From Limnohabitans sp. INBF002 (GTDB taxonomy: Bacteria > Pseudomonadota > Gammaproteobacteria > Burkholderiales > Burkholderiaceae_C): a DNA stretch of 64,000 bases. The notes beneath the pieces were generated by a model. It was not told where the DNA came from. It did no database searches and was given only the letters and a program-made list of their open reading frames with translations. The stretch is from assembly GCF_027924905.1 (NCBI RefSeq), contig NZ_AP027055.1, forward strand, positions 868,001-932,000, written 5' to 3'. The position numbers and the translations under genes were made by a program. This document shows, in pieces, positions 9,501-17,630 of the stretch. Every line of letters starts with the position of its first letter. Within the stretch, counting starts at the first letter, position 1.

Positions 9501-9985
9501 GTGTCATCAACGGGCAACGCGGCAAGCTCGCCATCTTCAAGCTGGACGACAAATCAGCAGTGATTGAAGCCACGGCTGACGAGGCCACCATCAACACCTA
9601 CCGCAACACCTTGAAAGATGACGAGCTGGTCATCATCATGGGCAAGGCGCAGCCCGATCGTTTTTCGGGCGGCTTGCGTTTGTCCATCCAGCAAGTGTGG
9701 AGCTTGGAGCAAGCGCGTTGCCGCTTTGGCAAATACCTCAGCGTTACTGTCAACGGCACATCGCCCGACATTGCCCGCATGCTGCGTGACCACCCCGCGA
9801 AAGTGGAGCAATCCGAGCAGGGCGAATTGGTGCGCGGCATGGGCGTACGATTGAAGTTGCTGCGCGACGGCGCCACGGCTGATGTACAGCTGGGCGATAG
9901 CGCCAAATTTTTCCCCAGCGATGCGGCCTTAGCCAGTTGGATGGCACAGGCCCATGATGGGCAATCTCACATCATTTACGAGTAA
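6515..9985 (+). CDS. dnaE: DNA polymerase III subunit alpha
   Basis: This is the replicative polymerase catalytic subunit, 1156 residues, normal for DnaE1. The PHP domain begins at once (FVHLRLHSEFSVVDG). The palm catalytic aspartates are in MPDFDIDF at residues 401-408, preceded by GPGRGSGAGSL. The fingers and helix-hairpin-helix regions follow (YGFNKSHAAAYS), and an OB-fold segment (LLSGIVSDMRVINGQRGK) lies near residue 990. It works at the replication fork with DnaQ and the beta clamp. The stop codon is 6 nt before pgsA. Confidence 0.97.
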   Translation: MFVHLRLHSEFSVVDGTNRIDEVVKAAATDQQPALAITDINNLYGAIKFYKETRGKGVKPVIGAEIYLESLTQDAAQTSRMVLLVQNHQGYLNLCELISRGWTQNVHRAVAVIKLEWLQELSQGLIALSGAQAGAVGQALVQGDTTRAGEVALQLAGIFPHRFYIELQRAGRADDDTHVSGAVQLAARLSLPVVATHPVQFTQPDDYEAHEARVCIAEGEILGNQRRVRKFTREQYFKSSAQMCELFADVPSAIANTVEIAKRCNLTLVLGKPQLPNFPIPPVNGVVMSVEAYFRHVSHEGLEARLLHLYPVEAKRNEERPRYVERLEFELNTILNMGFPGYFLIVGDFIQWAKANGCPVGPGRGSGAGSLVAYALKITDLDPLQYNLLFERFLNPERVSMPDFDIDFCQTNRDRVIDYVKDKYGRDAVSQIATFGTMAARAAIGDVGRVLDMSYTFCKGISGLIPNKPGQHITIAGAIEVEPILAERLAKEDEVKTLLELAQKLEGMTRNVGMHAGGVLIAPGKLTDFCPLYQQPGSESAVSQFDKDDVEAAGLVKFDFLGLATLTILEIAREFIMARHKGQENFAFENIPLDDKRTYELFQDGKTEAVFQFESRGMQGMLRDARPTRLEDLIALNALYRPGPMDLIPSFVARKHGRETIEYPHPMVAEMLSETYGIMVYQEQVMQTAQILGGYSLGGADMLRRAMGKKKPEEMAEHREIFRAGAAKNNITQDKADEIFDLMEKFAGYGFNKSHAAAYSLLAYHTGWLKVHYTAEFFCANMTVEMDNTDKLKVLFEDAHKMGLTFEAPDVNRGFYRFEPISDKVIRYGLGAIKGSGQQAIEAIVAAREEGPFTSLFDFCRRVDRSRLNKRTVEALIKAGAFDNLHLNRAELLASVERAFDFASASEANANQGGLFDMMGEDAHGSSTQEPEYVEMLPWGVKERLTHEKVALGFYLSGHLFDEVEREVRRFARTRIEDLMDSREPQLLSGIVSDMRVINGQRGKLAIFKLDDKSAVIEATADEATINTYRNTLKDDELVIIMGKAQPDRFSGGLRLSIQQVWSLEQARCRFGKYLSVTVNGTSPDIARMLRDHPAKVEQSEQGELVRGMGVRLKLLRDGATADVQLGDSAKFFPSDAALASWMAQAHDGQSHIIYE

Positions 9986-9991
9986 CCATTT

Positions 9992-10555
9992 ATGTGGACC
10001 ATCCCTACGCTCATGACATTGGCGCGCATTGCAGCCATTCCTTTGATCGTGGGGCTGTTTTACTTGCCCATTGAAACCGCGGAGCGCAACCTCTGGGCCA
10101 CCGTGATGTTTGTTGTGTTTGCTTTGACCGATTGGCTCGACGGGTACTTGGCCCGCAAACTCAACCAAACCTCTGCGTTTGGTGCTTTTCTCGACCCTGT
10201 GGCCGACAAGTTTTTGGTGTGTGCAAGTCTGCTGATCTTGGTGCACCTTGGGCGCGCCGATGTGTTGGTGGCGCTCATCATCATTGGGCGCGAAATTGCC
10301 ATCTCTGCTTTGCGCGAGTGGATGGCGCAAATCGGCGCGTCGCGCAGTGTGGCCGTGCATGTGCTGGGCAAGCTCAAGACCATGGTGCAAATGGTGGCGA
10401 TCCCGTTCTTGTTGTTTGATGGTCAGTTGTTTGGCTTGATTGACACCGCCCTGTGGGGCACGGTACTCATTTGGATTGCAGGCGTGTTGACCGTTTGGTC
10501 GATGGTGTACTACCTGCAAAAGGCTTGGCCTGATATCTTGGATCACGCCAAGTAA
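9992..10555 (+). CDS. pgsA: CDP-diacylglycerol-glycerol-3-phosphate 3-phosphatidyltransferase
   Basis: This 187-residue inner-membrane enzyme makes phosphatidylglycerol phosphate. It carries the CDP-alcohol phosphotransferase signature D-G-x2-A-R-x8-G-x3-D-x3-D from D50-G51 to D72 (DGYLAR ... FGAFLDPVADK). About five hydrophobic helices are present. Its TAA stop shares an A with the ATG of the next gene (TAATG), indicating translational coupling to the EamA exporter. Confidence 0.94.
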   Translation: MWTIPTLMTLARIAAIPLIVGLFYLPIETAERNLWATVMFVVFALTDWLDGYLARKLNQTSAFGAFLDPVADKFLVCASLLILVHLGRADVLVALIIIGREIAISALREWMAQIGASRSVAVHVLGKLKTMVQMVAIPFLLFDGQLFGLIDTALWGTVLIWIAGVLTVWSMVYYLQKAWPDILDHAK

Positions 10556-11442
10556 TGGAGAACCAGCACAGCCAAGCATGGCTGCGCGCCATGCCTGTGG
10601 TGTTTGTGTTGATCTGGAGCACAGGTTTCATCGTGGCGCGCTACGGCATGCCCAATTCGCCACCGTTTACTTTCTTGCTGTGGCGCTACATTTTTTCCAT
10701 TCTGTGTTTTGTGTTGTGGGTCAAATGGGCGCGTGTGCCTTGGCCGCAGGGCAGGGCACAGTGGCTGCATTTGGCGGTCACGGGTGTGTTGATGCACGCC
10801 GGTTATTTGGGCGGTGTGTGGGCCGCCGTCAAGGTGGGTATGGGCGCTGGGTTGACCGCTTTGATTGTGGGATTGCAACCCGTCCTGACGGCCATTTGGT
10901 TGTCGGCACGCGGCGGCCATGTGTCGCGCCGCCAGTGGCAAGGCTTGGCTTTGGGGTTTGTGGGCTTGGCCATGGTGGTGTCGCGCAAACTCGAAGGCGG
11001 CATTGAAGTCACGCCGTGGAGCCTGACCATGATCACCATGGCCTTGGTGTCCATCACCACCGGCACGCTGTATCAAAAACGTTTTGTGAAGCCATGCGAT
11101 GTGCGCAGCGCCAATGCCGTGCAGCTCATGGCCGCGTACGTTGTGACCTTGCCAATCGCGCTGATGGAAACTGAACCCGCCTTGTGGAATGCTGAGATGA
11201 CTTGGGCGCTTGCATGGTCTGTGCTGGCATTGACCTTGGGCGGCAGCTCGCTGTTTTACATCCTCATCCAACGTGGCGCTGCTGCGGCAGTGACCAGTCT
11301 CATGTATTTGGTACCGCCCACCACGGCCGTGATGGCGTGGGTTTTGTTCAACGAGCCCATCACCTTGGTGACACTGGCAGGCATTGCAGTGACTGCTGTT
11401 GGGGTCAGTTTGGTGGTGCGGCCACCTAGAATCGCCGCATAA
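10555..11442 (+). CDS. EamA/DMT family transporter
   Basis: The 295-residue protein has ten hydrophobic segments arranged as two EamA repeats. The first starts MPVVFVLIWSTGFIVARYG and the second contains LAWSVLALTLGGSSLFYILI. Family members export metabolites or amino acids at the inner membrane, but no substrate can be assigned. The ATG overlaps the pgsA stop by one base. Confidence 0.88.
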   Translation: MENQHSQAWLRAMPVVFVLIWSTGFIVARYGMPNSPPFTFLLWRYIFSILCFVLWVKWARVPWPQGRAQWLHLAVTGVLMHAGYLGGVWAAVKVGMGAGLTALIVGLQPVLTAIWLSARGGHVSRRQWQGLALGFVGLAMVVSRKLEGGIEVTPWSLTMITMALVSITTGTLYQKRFVKPCDVRSANAVQLMAAYVVTLPIALMETEPALWNAEMTWALAWSVLALTLGGSSLFYILIQRGAAAAVTSLMYLVPPTTAVMAWVLFNEPITLVTLAGIAVTAVGVSLVVRPPRIAA

Positions 11443-11476
11443 ATTTTTTGCAATATTTTGGTTTTAAAGGTTGAAG

Positions 11477-12562
11477 ATGAGTCAAAAACGCATTGCAGTG
11501 ATCGCCGGCGACGGCATTGGCAAAGAAGTCATGCCCGAGGGCATTCGCGTCATGGACGCCGTGGCCCGCAAATTTGGCATCGATTTGAAGTTTGACCACT
11601 TCGACTTTTCCAGCTGGGACTATTACGAAAAGCACGGCCAGATGCTGCCCGACGATTGGAAAGATCAAATCGGCGGCCACGACGCCATCTACTTTGGTGC
11701 CGTTGGTTGGCCAGACAAAATTGCAGACCACGTGTCGCTGTGGGGTTCGTTGTTGATGTTCCGTCGCGAGTTTGACCAGTACATCAACCTGCGTCCTGCG
11801 CGTTTGATGCCCGGCATCATTGCCCCCGTGGTGCGCCGTGACGGCTCGCCACGTCAGCCCGGTGAGATTGACATGTACATCGTGCGCGAAAACACCGAGG
11901 GCGAATACTCCAGCATCGGTGGGCGCATGTACCCCGGCACTGAGCGCGAAATCGTGATGCAAGAAACCGTGATGTCACGCATTGGCGTGGACCGCGTGTT
12001 GAAGTTTGCGTTTGAGTTGGCACAGACGCGTCCTAAAAAGCATTTAACCAGCGCCACCAAATCCAACGGCATTGCCATCACCATGCCGTATTGGGATGAG
12101 CGCGTGGTTGAGATGGCCAAGAACTATCCAGGCATCAACGTGGACAAGTTCCACATCGACATCTTGACAGCCCACTTTGTGCAACGCCCTGACTTCTTCG
12201 ATGTCGTGGTGGCCAGCAATTTGTTTGGCGACATCTTGAGCGACTTAGGCCCCGCATGCACTGGCACGATTGGCATTGCGCCCAGTGCCAACTTGAACCC
12301 CGACCGCAAGTTCCCGTCGTTGTTTGAACCCGTGCACGGTTCGGCACCGGACATTGCAGGCAAGGGCATTGCGAATCCGATTGGCCAAATTTGGTGTGGC
12401 GCGATGATGCTTGAATTTTTGGGCCACAAAGATGCACACGATGCGGTAATGGCAGCCATTGAAAAGGTGTTGGACCCCAAGAGTGGTGCACCCAAAACAC
12501 CTGACATTGGTGGTAACGCTAGTACTTCAGATGTCGGTCGTGCGATTGCTGAAGCCTTGTGA
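11477..12562 (+). CDS. tartrate dehydrogenase / beta-decarboxylating NAD-dependent dehydrogenase
   Basis: The 361-residue protein belongs to the isocitrate/isopropylmalate dehydrogenase superfamily. It begins RIAVIAGDGIGKEV and carries the metal-binding NLFGDILSDLGP and the cofactor loop EPVHGSAPDIAGKGIANPIG. The segment HVSLWGSLLMFRREFDQYINLRP matches the tartrate/D-malate dehydrogenase subgroup rather than LeuB. It would oxidise tartrate, D-malate or a related 2-hydroxy acid using NAD. ATG 11477 follows AAAGG. No other tartrate genes are nearby, so the substrate is uncertain. Confidence 0.82.
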   Translation: MSQKRIAVIAGDGIGKEVMPEGIRVMDAVARKFGIDLKFDHFDFSSWDYYEKHGQMLPDDWKDQIGGHDAIYFGAVGWPDKIADHVSLWGSLLMFRREFDQYINLRPARLMPGIIAPVVRRDGSPRQPGEIDMYIVRENTEGEYSSIGGRMYPGTEREIVMQETVMSRIGVDRVLKFAFELAQTRPKKHLTSATKSNGIAITMPYWDERVVEMAKNYPGINVDKFHIDILTAHFVQRPDFFDVVVASNLFGDILSDLGPACTGTIGIAPSANLNPDRKFPSLFEPVHGSAPDIAGKGIANPIGQIWCGAMMLEFLGHKDAHDAVMAAIEKVLDPKSGAPKTPDIGGNASTSDVGRAIAEAL

Positions 12563-12740
12563 TTTTTAGCTTCAAAAAACGACTAGAATTCGCTCCCATG
12601 CTGTCTTGCGCGTCGCTTCTCTTTCCGTGAAGTTCGTTGTAAGAAGGGCCGAGACTCCCATAGCAGCGTTACACCTCGTGTGGCTTGTAAACTAGCCATA
12701 CCCATTGATCAACATCACATCTCATTGAGAGGGGATTTTT

Positions 12741-13013
12741 GTGAATAAAACAGAACTGATTGAGCACATTGCTAAGCACGCCGATATTTCCAAGGCTGCA
12801 GCCACTCGCGCACTCGAGTCCACCATCGGCGCGGTGAAGACCACCTTGAAAAAGGGCGGCACAGTTTCTTTGGTTGGTTTCGGTACTTTTGCAGTTGGCA
12901 AACGTGCTGCACGCACAGGCCGTAATCCTCGCACTGGCGAAGCCATCAAGATCAAAGCAGCTAAAGTGCCTAAGTTCCGTCCAGGCAAAGGTCTGAAAGA
13001 CGCCTTGAACTAA
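12741..13013 (+). CDS. hupB: HU family DNA-binding protein
   Basis: The 90-residue nucleoid protein carries the bacterial HU signature [22 protein letters not shown] and the DNA-minor-groove arm. The N-terminal dimerisation helices are seen as [31 protein letters not shown] at 12741 is the start, preceded by a strong GAGAGGGG ribosome site. The 178-bp leader contains a TAGAAT element at 12584-12589 that may be a -10 box. The HU gene followed by tRNA-Val and ppiD is a familiar betaproteobacterial order. Confidence 0.95.
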   Translation: MNKTELIEHIAKHADISKAAATRALESTIGAVKTTLKKGGTVSLVGFGTFAVGKRAARTGRNPRTGEAIKIKAAKVPKFRPGKGLKDALN

Positions 13014-13028
13014 TTAAAGGTTCAGGAT

Positions 13029-13104
13029 GGGTGCTTAGCTCAGTTGGCAGAGCGGCTGCCTTACACGCAGTAGGTCGGCGGTTCGACCCCGTCAGCACCC
13101 ACCA
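13029..13104 (+). tRNA. tRNA-Val (anticodon TAC)
   Basis: A full cloverleaf is present. The acceptor stem GGGTGCT pairs with AGCACCC. The D arm is TAGCTCAGTTGGCAGAGC, the anticodon loop is CTTACAC with TAC at the anticodon, and the T arm contains GGTTCGACCCC. The 3' CCA is encoded. It lies 15 nt downstream of HU and is followed by a strong terminator. Confidence 0.97.
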
Positions 13105-13110
13105 CCCATT

Positions 13111-13140
13111 AAAAAGGCGAACTCCGATGTTCGCCTTTTT
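13111..13140 (+). terminator. Rho-independent terminator after tRNA-Val
   Basis: A 12-bp perfect stem pairs AAAAAGGCGAAC with GTTCGCCTTTTT around a 6-nt loop and ends in a T run. It terminates the HU/tRNA-Val transcript before ppiD. Confidence 0.93.
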
Positions 13141-13175
13141 TCTTGGCTTCACACACATCACGATGAGTCCACTTC

Positions 13176-15071
13176 ATGTTTGATTTTGTTCGCAAGCACA
13201 CACGGGTCATGCAATTTTTGCTGTTCCTGTTGATCTTCCCGTCTTTCGTTTTGTTCGGCCTTGAGGGCTACAACCGTTTCCGCGAAGGCGGTGCAACGGT
13301 TGCCACCGTCGATGGTCACGACATCACGCAAGCGGATTGGGATGCGGCACATCGCAGCCAAGTCGAGCGTTTGCGCAGCAGCATGCCCAATGTGGACGTG
13401 AAGTTGTTTGACACACCCGAAGCCAAATACAGCACCTTAGAACGCATGGTGCGTGACCGCTTGTTGCAAGTGGCCGCGAGCAAGTTGCGTTTAGGTGCCA
13501 GCGATGCACGCTTGGCCGCTGAGTTGCAGCAAAACCCAACCATTGCAGCTTTGCGCCGCGCCGATGGCACGTTGGACATGGAGCGCTATCGCCAGTTGTT
13601 GGCCACGCAAGGCATGTCGCCGGAGTCGTTTGAAGCGCAAGTGCGTGGCGACTTGGCCTCGCGTCAAGTGATGTCAGGTGTGGGTGTGACCAGCTTTAGC
13701 GCTAACGCCTTGGCCGATGTGACCTTGAATGCTTTTTATGAGCAACGCCAAGTGCAGGTGGCCAAGTTTGCGCCAGCTGACTTTGTGTCTCAAATCAAAC
13801 CCAGTGATGAAGAACTGGAGACCTACTACAAAGCCAATGCCGACAAGTTTCAGTCCGCTGAACGTGCAGACATTGAATATGTGGTTTTAGATTTGGCTGC
13901 GGTGCAAAAAGGCATTGTGGTGCCAGAGGCTGAACTCAAGTCGTACTACGAACAAAACGCAGCCCGCTTGGCTGGCTTGGAAGAGCGTCGTGCCAGCCAC
14001 ATCTTGATCAATGCCGACAAAGGCGCCTCCGCCGCTGAGCGTGATGCCGCCCGTGCCAAGGCCCAGGCCTTGTTGGCTGAGGTGCAAAAGTCGCCCAATC
14101 AGTTTGCTGAGTTTGCGCGCAAAAACTCACAAGACACAGGTTCTGCTGCCAAAGGCGGCGACCTTGATTTCTTTGGCCGCGGTGCCATGGTCAAACCTTT
14201 TGAAGAGGCGGCTTTCGCCCTGAAAAAGGGCGAGACCAGTGGTGTGGTGGAAACCGAATTTGGTTTTCACATCATCCGTCTGACTGACATCAAACTGCCT
14301 GAGCAAAAAAGCTTTGAGTCGCAACGCGCCAAGCTGGAGCAAGAAGTGCGTGGCCAACTGGCGCAGCGCAAATTTGCCGAAGCGGCAGAGCAATTCACCA
14401 ACATCGTGTACGAGCAGTCTGATAGTTTGAAGCCCGTGGCTGAGCGTTTGAAGTTGGACGTGCAACACGCCAGCAACTTGGGTCGCGAACCCGTGGCGGG
14501 CATCACCGCCGCGAACAGCCCCAAGCTGTTGGCTGCCGTGTTCTCACAAGATTCGATTGAGAAAAAGCGCAACACCGAAGCCGTCGAGTTGGCGCCCAAT
14601 GTCTTGGCTGCAGCACGCATCACCAGCTACAGCCCCGCGCGCACCTTGCCTTTGGATGAAGTCAAAGCCCGCGTGCGCGACCAAGTGGTGGCGCAACTTG
14701 CCGGTGAACGCGCACGCTCAGAAGGTGCAGCCAAGTTGGCCGAGTGGAAGGCCAGCCCAGACGCTGCCAAATTGCCAGCTGCCATCGTGGTGTCGCGCGA
14801 ATCCAAGCAAGCACAACCTTCGGCTCTGGTCGAAGCCGCTTTGCGTGCCAGTACCCAAACGCTGCCAGCGTGGGTCGGCGTTGATTTAGGCGTCAGTGGT
14901 TATGCCGTGGTAAAGGTTGAAAAAGTGTTGCCACGCGATGCAGCTAATTCACAAAGTTCGGCTCGTGAGCGTGAGCAGTACGCGCAGTGGTGGGCTTCGG
15001 CCGAAGGCTTGGCGTATTACAAGCTATTAAAAGAAAAATTCAAGGCAGAAATCAAAATAGCTAGGTTATAA
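13176..15071 (+). CDS. ppiD: periplasmic folding chaperone / peptidyl-prolyl isomerase PpiD
   Basis: The 631-residue protein has a short cytoplasmic N-terminus, one membrane anchor at about residues 11-29, a SurA_N-like chaperone region and one parvulin PPIase domain at about residues 273-372 (RASHILINAD ... EFGFHIIRL). This is the architecture of PpiD, which is anchored in the inner membrane and assists proteins leaving the Sec translocon. It lies between two tRNA genes. The region near 15030-15071 is AT-rich, and the gene ends 12 nt before tRNA-His. Confidence 0.93.
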   Translation: MFDFVRKHTRVMQFLLFLLIFPSFVLFGLEGYNRFREGGATVATVDGHDITQADWDAAHRSQVERLRSSMPNVDVKLFDTPEAKYSTLERMVRDRLLQVAASKLRLGASDARLAAELQQNPTIAALRRADGTLDMERYRQLLATQGMSPESFEAQVRGDLASRQVMSGVGVTSFSANALADVTLNAFYEQRQVQVAKFAPADFVSQIKPSDEELETYYKANADKFQSAERADIEYVVLDLAAVQKGIVVPEAELKSYYEQNAARLAGLEERRASHILINADKGASAAERDAARAKAQALLAEVQKSPNQFAEFARKNSQDTGSAAKGGDLDFFGRGAMVKPFEEAAFALKKGETSGVVETEFGFHIIRLTDIKLPEQKSFESQRAKLEQEVRGQLAQRKFAEAAEQFTNIVYEQSDSLKPVAERLKLDVQHASNLGREPVAGITAANSPKLLAAVFSQDSIEKKRNTEAVELAPNVLAAARITSYSPARTLPLDEVKARVRDQVVAQLAGERARSEGAAKLAEWKASPDAAKLPAAIVVSRESKQAQPSALVEAALRASTQTLPAWVGVDLGVSGYAVVKVEKVLPRDAANSQSSAREREQYAQWWASAEGLAYYKLLKEKFKAEIKIARL

Positions 15072-15083
15072 TTTTTGCTCTAC

Positions 15084-15160
15084 GGTGGCTGTAGCTCAGT
15101 TGGTAGAGTCCAGGATTGTGATTCCTGTTGTCGTGGGTTCGAGCCCCATCAGCCACCCCA
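15084..15160 (+). tRNA. tRNA-His (anticodon GTG)
   Basis: The cloverleaf has acceptor stem GTGGCTG/CAGCCAC, an extra G at -1 (15084) facing C73 as typical of tRNA-His, GTG in the anticodon loop, the T arm GGGTTCGAGCCCC, and an encoded CCA. The accessory stretch begins directly downstream, so this gene is a plausible historical integration site. No second copy of its 3' end was seen further along the window. Confidence 0.96.
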
Positions 15161-15168
15161 AATAAAAC

Positions 15169-15206
15169 AAGCACTTAGCGCGGAAACGCCTAAGTGCTTT
15201 TCTTTT
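15169..15206 (+). terminator. terminator after tRNA-His
   Basis: The arms AAGCACTTAG (15169-15178) and CTAAGTGCTT (15190-15199) pair, with an inner GCG/CGC pairing, and TTTTCTTTT follows. This is a Rho-independent terminator for tRNA-His. Confidence 0.9.
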
Positions 15207-15453
15207 GGCTGCTCTCGATGTAACTATGGATGTAACTGAATTTTTAGGATGTGTTCAGTTGTTAGGAAATAAATTCTTTAAATCCGCTTAAGATCTTCGC
15301 GCGCGCGATGCGTATGGAAATTCAAGTTACACATTTGCCGATTTTTAGATTGCCTCAACATTTGTTCGTTTTAGGCTGGTTGAGGTCGCTCATCGCCGAT
15401 CCGCCAACCAGCCGCTATTGGGTCATCAGCCGTCTTTGACGGCGAACGACTTA
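15207..15453. other. non-coding junction downstream of tRNA-His
   Basis: No gene is supported here. The octamer ATGTAACT occurs twice near 15219-15238. A 9-bp inverted repeat joins GGCTGGTTG (15374-15382) to CAACCAGCC (15405-15413). A tight hairpin, GCCGTC-ttt-GACGGC, lies at 15429-15443, just past the stop codon of the minus-strand gene. The hairpins may end that gene's transcript, although no T tract follows on that strand. No integrase remnant was recognised. Confidence 0.45.
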
Positions 15454-17217
15454 TCACTTGCTTTTCTCTTGGTCGCCGAAGAGTAGACTTCTGGCGCGCC
15501 AAATTGAGTGGCCGAAGTTTCCTATCAACTGCTCGCCCTGCCGCAGATACGATGCCGCGGTGTCGATGCCCGCAAGCTCGAGGGCTTCACCGATCTTCGA
15601 GCTCGTCGGGTGCGCGTCGCCAACGCGCATGTCGTAGGCTCCGACGATGGCAGCAAAGACCTCACGAGCGCGCGCCTCCCCGACCTTCTGGGCTAGTATG
15701 TTCTGTAGCAACTTGTTAGAGGCTAGTTTTTCCTTGCCGGGGTGGTTGGACAGCTTTCGAAGAGCGCGCACGTCGAGTCGGTCGGTAAAAATGCGAACGA
15801 GCTCCTTGGCCAGCCGCAAGAGCGACGCCTGATCCTTGCTTGAAAAGCGAGAGACGTGCTGCATCGACGCCGCATCGTCAATATCATGTGAAAACAGCGG
15901 TTCACCGAATGACTTGCGGAAGTCCGCTTCCATCAACCGCATGCACCCAAACAGCATCTCCTCCATGGCAGTGGTATCCGCTGGTTGCGCCTTGACCTGC
16001 GAGGAGAGTAGCTCCGTACTAACCTTACCCTCCGGCGCGACGTTGCTCGCGGCCCAGAGGAACTGCTCCCAAGCGGGCAGTTTGGCGATGTCGTAGGCGT
16101 AGACGGTTATGAGCTCCGAGGAGTTGATACCAAAATGGGTTGAATATCCCGAAGTGGATTTGATTGCGCCAGTCTCTGCCGAGTACCACTCCAGGGAGAA
16201 ACCTCGATGGCTCAGGAGCTCGTTGACCACGGACGGGCGGAACCACAGCCACCGTCCTATGTCCTCGTTGTTTAGCTCAGCCGAAAACTTGCGCGAGCCA
16301 TCAGTGTCAACGATGAAGTGCGGCAGATTCTGATCCTTGTCCCCGCGCACACGTATGCTTTTTCCCTGATGTTCGATCCACTCGTCTCGCCAGAACTCGC
16401 CTTCGACGCGCACGCCAGGATAGCCGCTGAGATGACCTCTGGCACTCTCTGAGGCGGTGTTGTCGTTCGTTTCAGGCCCCATGACCGGTGCGTCTTCCTC
16501 CCCGTCGACATCGGTGCGCCACACACGCATCGACGCCCAGCTCCCGCCGAATACGGCGTTCAACTTCCGGATTCGCAATTCGTACCTTCCACCTTCACGC
16601 TGCTCCTGAATCTCATCCAGGCCGTTATAGAGGCTATCTTTAAGGTCGGCCACGTTTTCGATGCGCTTGCGGTAATAGGACAGACGAAGAGACAGGCCGC
16701 GCGCGGCAAGATAGTCCATCAGGAACTCGCGCTTGATCTCAATCAGGAGAGGGTGGCCATCGCTATCCATCTTCTCCCGGGCGACCACGACAAAGTCCTC
16801 TTCCGGTCTGACCCAGTTCGAACCATCCTTGATCAGTCGAAGCGCGACAACCAGATCGGGATTTAGGATCCACTGCCGGCCGCCGACCACAGGCTGCGGA
16901 TGCTCGAAAACGAGGTTGATCCCGATGGGTTCCTTATCGTTGTACTGATACTCATCGATTGGCGAATAATGGCCATCCATGTATGCATATGGTGCAATGG
17001 TGTGCCCAATCCCTATGTCGCTCCAACTTAAGCGCTCGGCCAACTCGCGATGCTGTTTGGGAAAGGCGACGTAACCACAAGCGAATACGTCGCCTGTATA
17101 CCCAATTTCCTTCACGTTACCCATCTCGTCGTTTAGCGACGCACGAAGAGGGACCCAGGTCGCCCGCGAAAACAGCCGCCGAATTTCAGATGCTTGAAGA
17201 ATCCAGGCTTCGTTCAT
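15454..17217 (-). CDS. uncharacterised 587-residue protein with HEPN-like C-terminus
   Basis: I do not recognise this protein as a named family. It has no signal peptide or membrane segment and looks soluble and acidic. The N-terminal 250 residues are mixed alpha/beta with many Trp, Tyr and Glu (for example LLIEIKREFLMDYLAARG near residue 170). A variable acidic linker follows at about 245-265, then a second mixed domain. The last 150 residues appear all-helical and end with YDMRVGDAH, which places R531 and H536 in an R-x4-H pattern like the RNase motif of HEPN domains. It stands alone, transcribed toward tRNA-His, at the start of the accessory region. A role in phage defence or RNA cleavage is an inference from that motif and position. 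Confidence 0.6.
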   Translation of the reverse strand: MNEAWILQASEIRRLFSRATWVPLRASLNDEMGNVKEIGYTGDVFACGYVAFPKQHRELAERLSWSDIGIGHTIAPYAYMDGHYSPIDEYQYNDKEPIGINLVFEHPQPVVGGRQWILNPDLVVALRLIKDGSNWVRPEEDFVVVAREKMDSDGHPLLIEIKREFLMDYLAARGLSLRLSYYRKRIENVADLKDSLYNGLDEIQEQREGGRYELRIRKLNAVFGGSWASMRVWRTDVDGEEDAPVMGPETNDNTASESARGHLSGYPGVRVEGEFWRDEWIEHQGKSIRVRGDKDQNLPHFIVDTDGSRKFSAELNNEDIGRWLWFRPSVVNELLSHRGFSLEWYSAETGAIKSTSGYSTHFGINSSELITVYAYDIAKLPAWEQFLWAASNVAPEGKVSTELLSSQVKAQPADTTAMEEMLFGCMRLMEADFRKSFGEPLFSHDIDDAASMQHVSRFSSKDQASLLRLAKELVRIFTDRLDVRALRKLSNHPGKEKLASNKLLQNILAQKVGEARAREVFAAIVGAYDMRVGDAHPTSSKIGEALELAGIDTAASYLRQGEQLIGNFGHSIWRARSLLFGDQEKSK

Positions 17218-17630
17218 GGATCGACTATTTCAGAGTGATGTCAACAGATCCTATTCTGCCCCAGCATTCCGCACCAGAACTATGTGTGTGCTGTTCGCTG
17301 ATCGGAGGCAAGGGAGCCACAGCGGTGCATCGCTAAAAGTTGAGCAAGGATCGATTTCCCAAAACTGATCTCCACAGAGTACTGACTTAGGCTGATTGCG
17401 GTCATTGATGCGATCAAGTCTTATCGACAGCTATCGACCCATTGCGGTCATAAGCCGTTAGTTGGGTACTTCATGACTCAACCGTACATATAAGATCTGT
17501 TCCTAGTTCAAAATCTAACGTATTTTGTAGGGTAAATTGGGTTACTCTTCTCAAACTTTCATGAGCAGCTTTTAGCAGCCACCATATTGCCTAATTGACG
17601 GCAGGATAACTTTGAGTTCAGGGATTCGCT
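17218..17630. other. 413-bp intergenic region with repeated ATTGCGGTCAT
   Basis: No open frame with coding character was found. The 11-mer ATTGCGGTCAT occurs at 17395-17405 and again at 17441-17451. It also contains the divergent promoters for the HEPN-like gene (minus) and nhaD (plus), but no convincing -35/-10 pair stands out. The sequence is more AT-rich than the core genome. Confidence 0.4.

Noticed and set aside
11477-12562. 3-isopropylmalate dehydrogenase (leuB)
   Set aside because: The substrate-loop sequence and length fit the tartrate/D-malate subgroup better, and no leuA, leuC or leuD is adjacent.
15161-15453. Integrase remnant or duplicated tRNA-His end marking an insertion
   Set aside because: Scanning by eye found only short repeats (ATGTAACT twice) and hairpins; no recombinase motif and no second copy of the tRNA 3' end.
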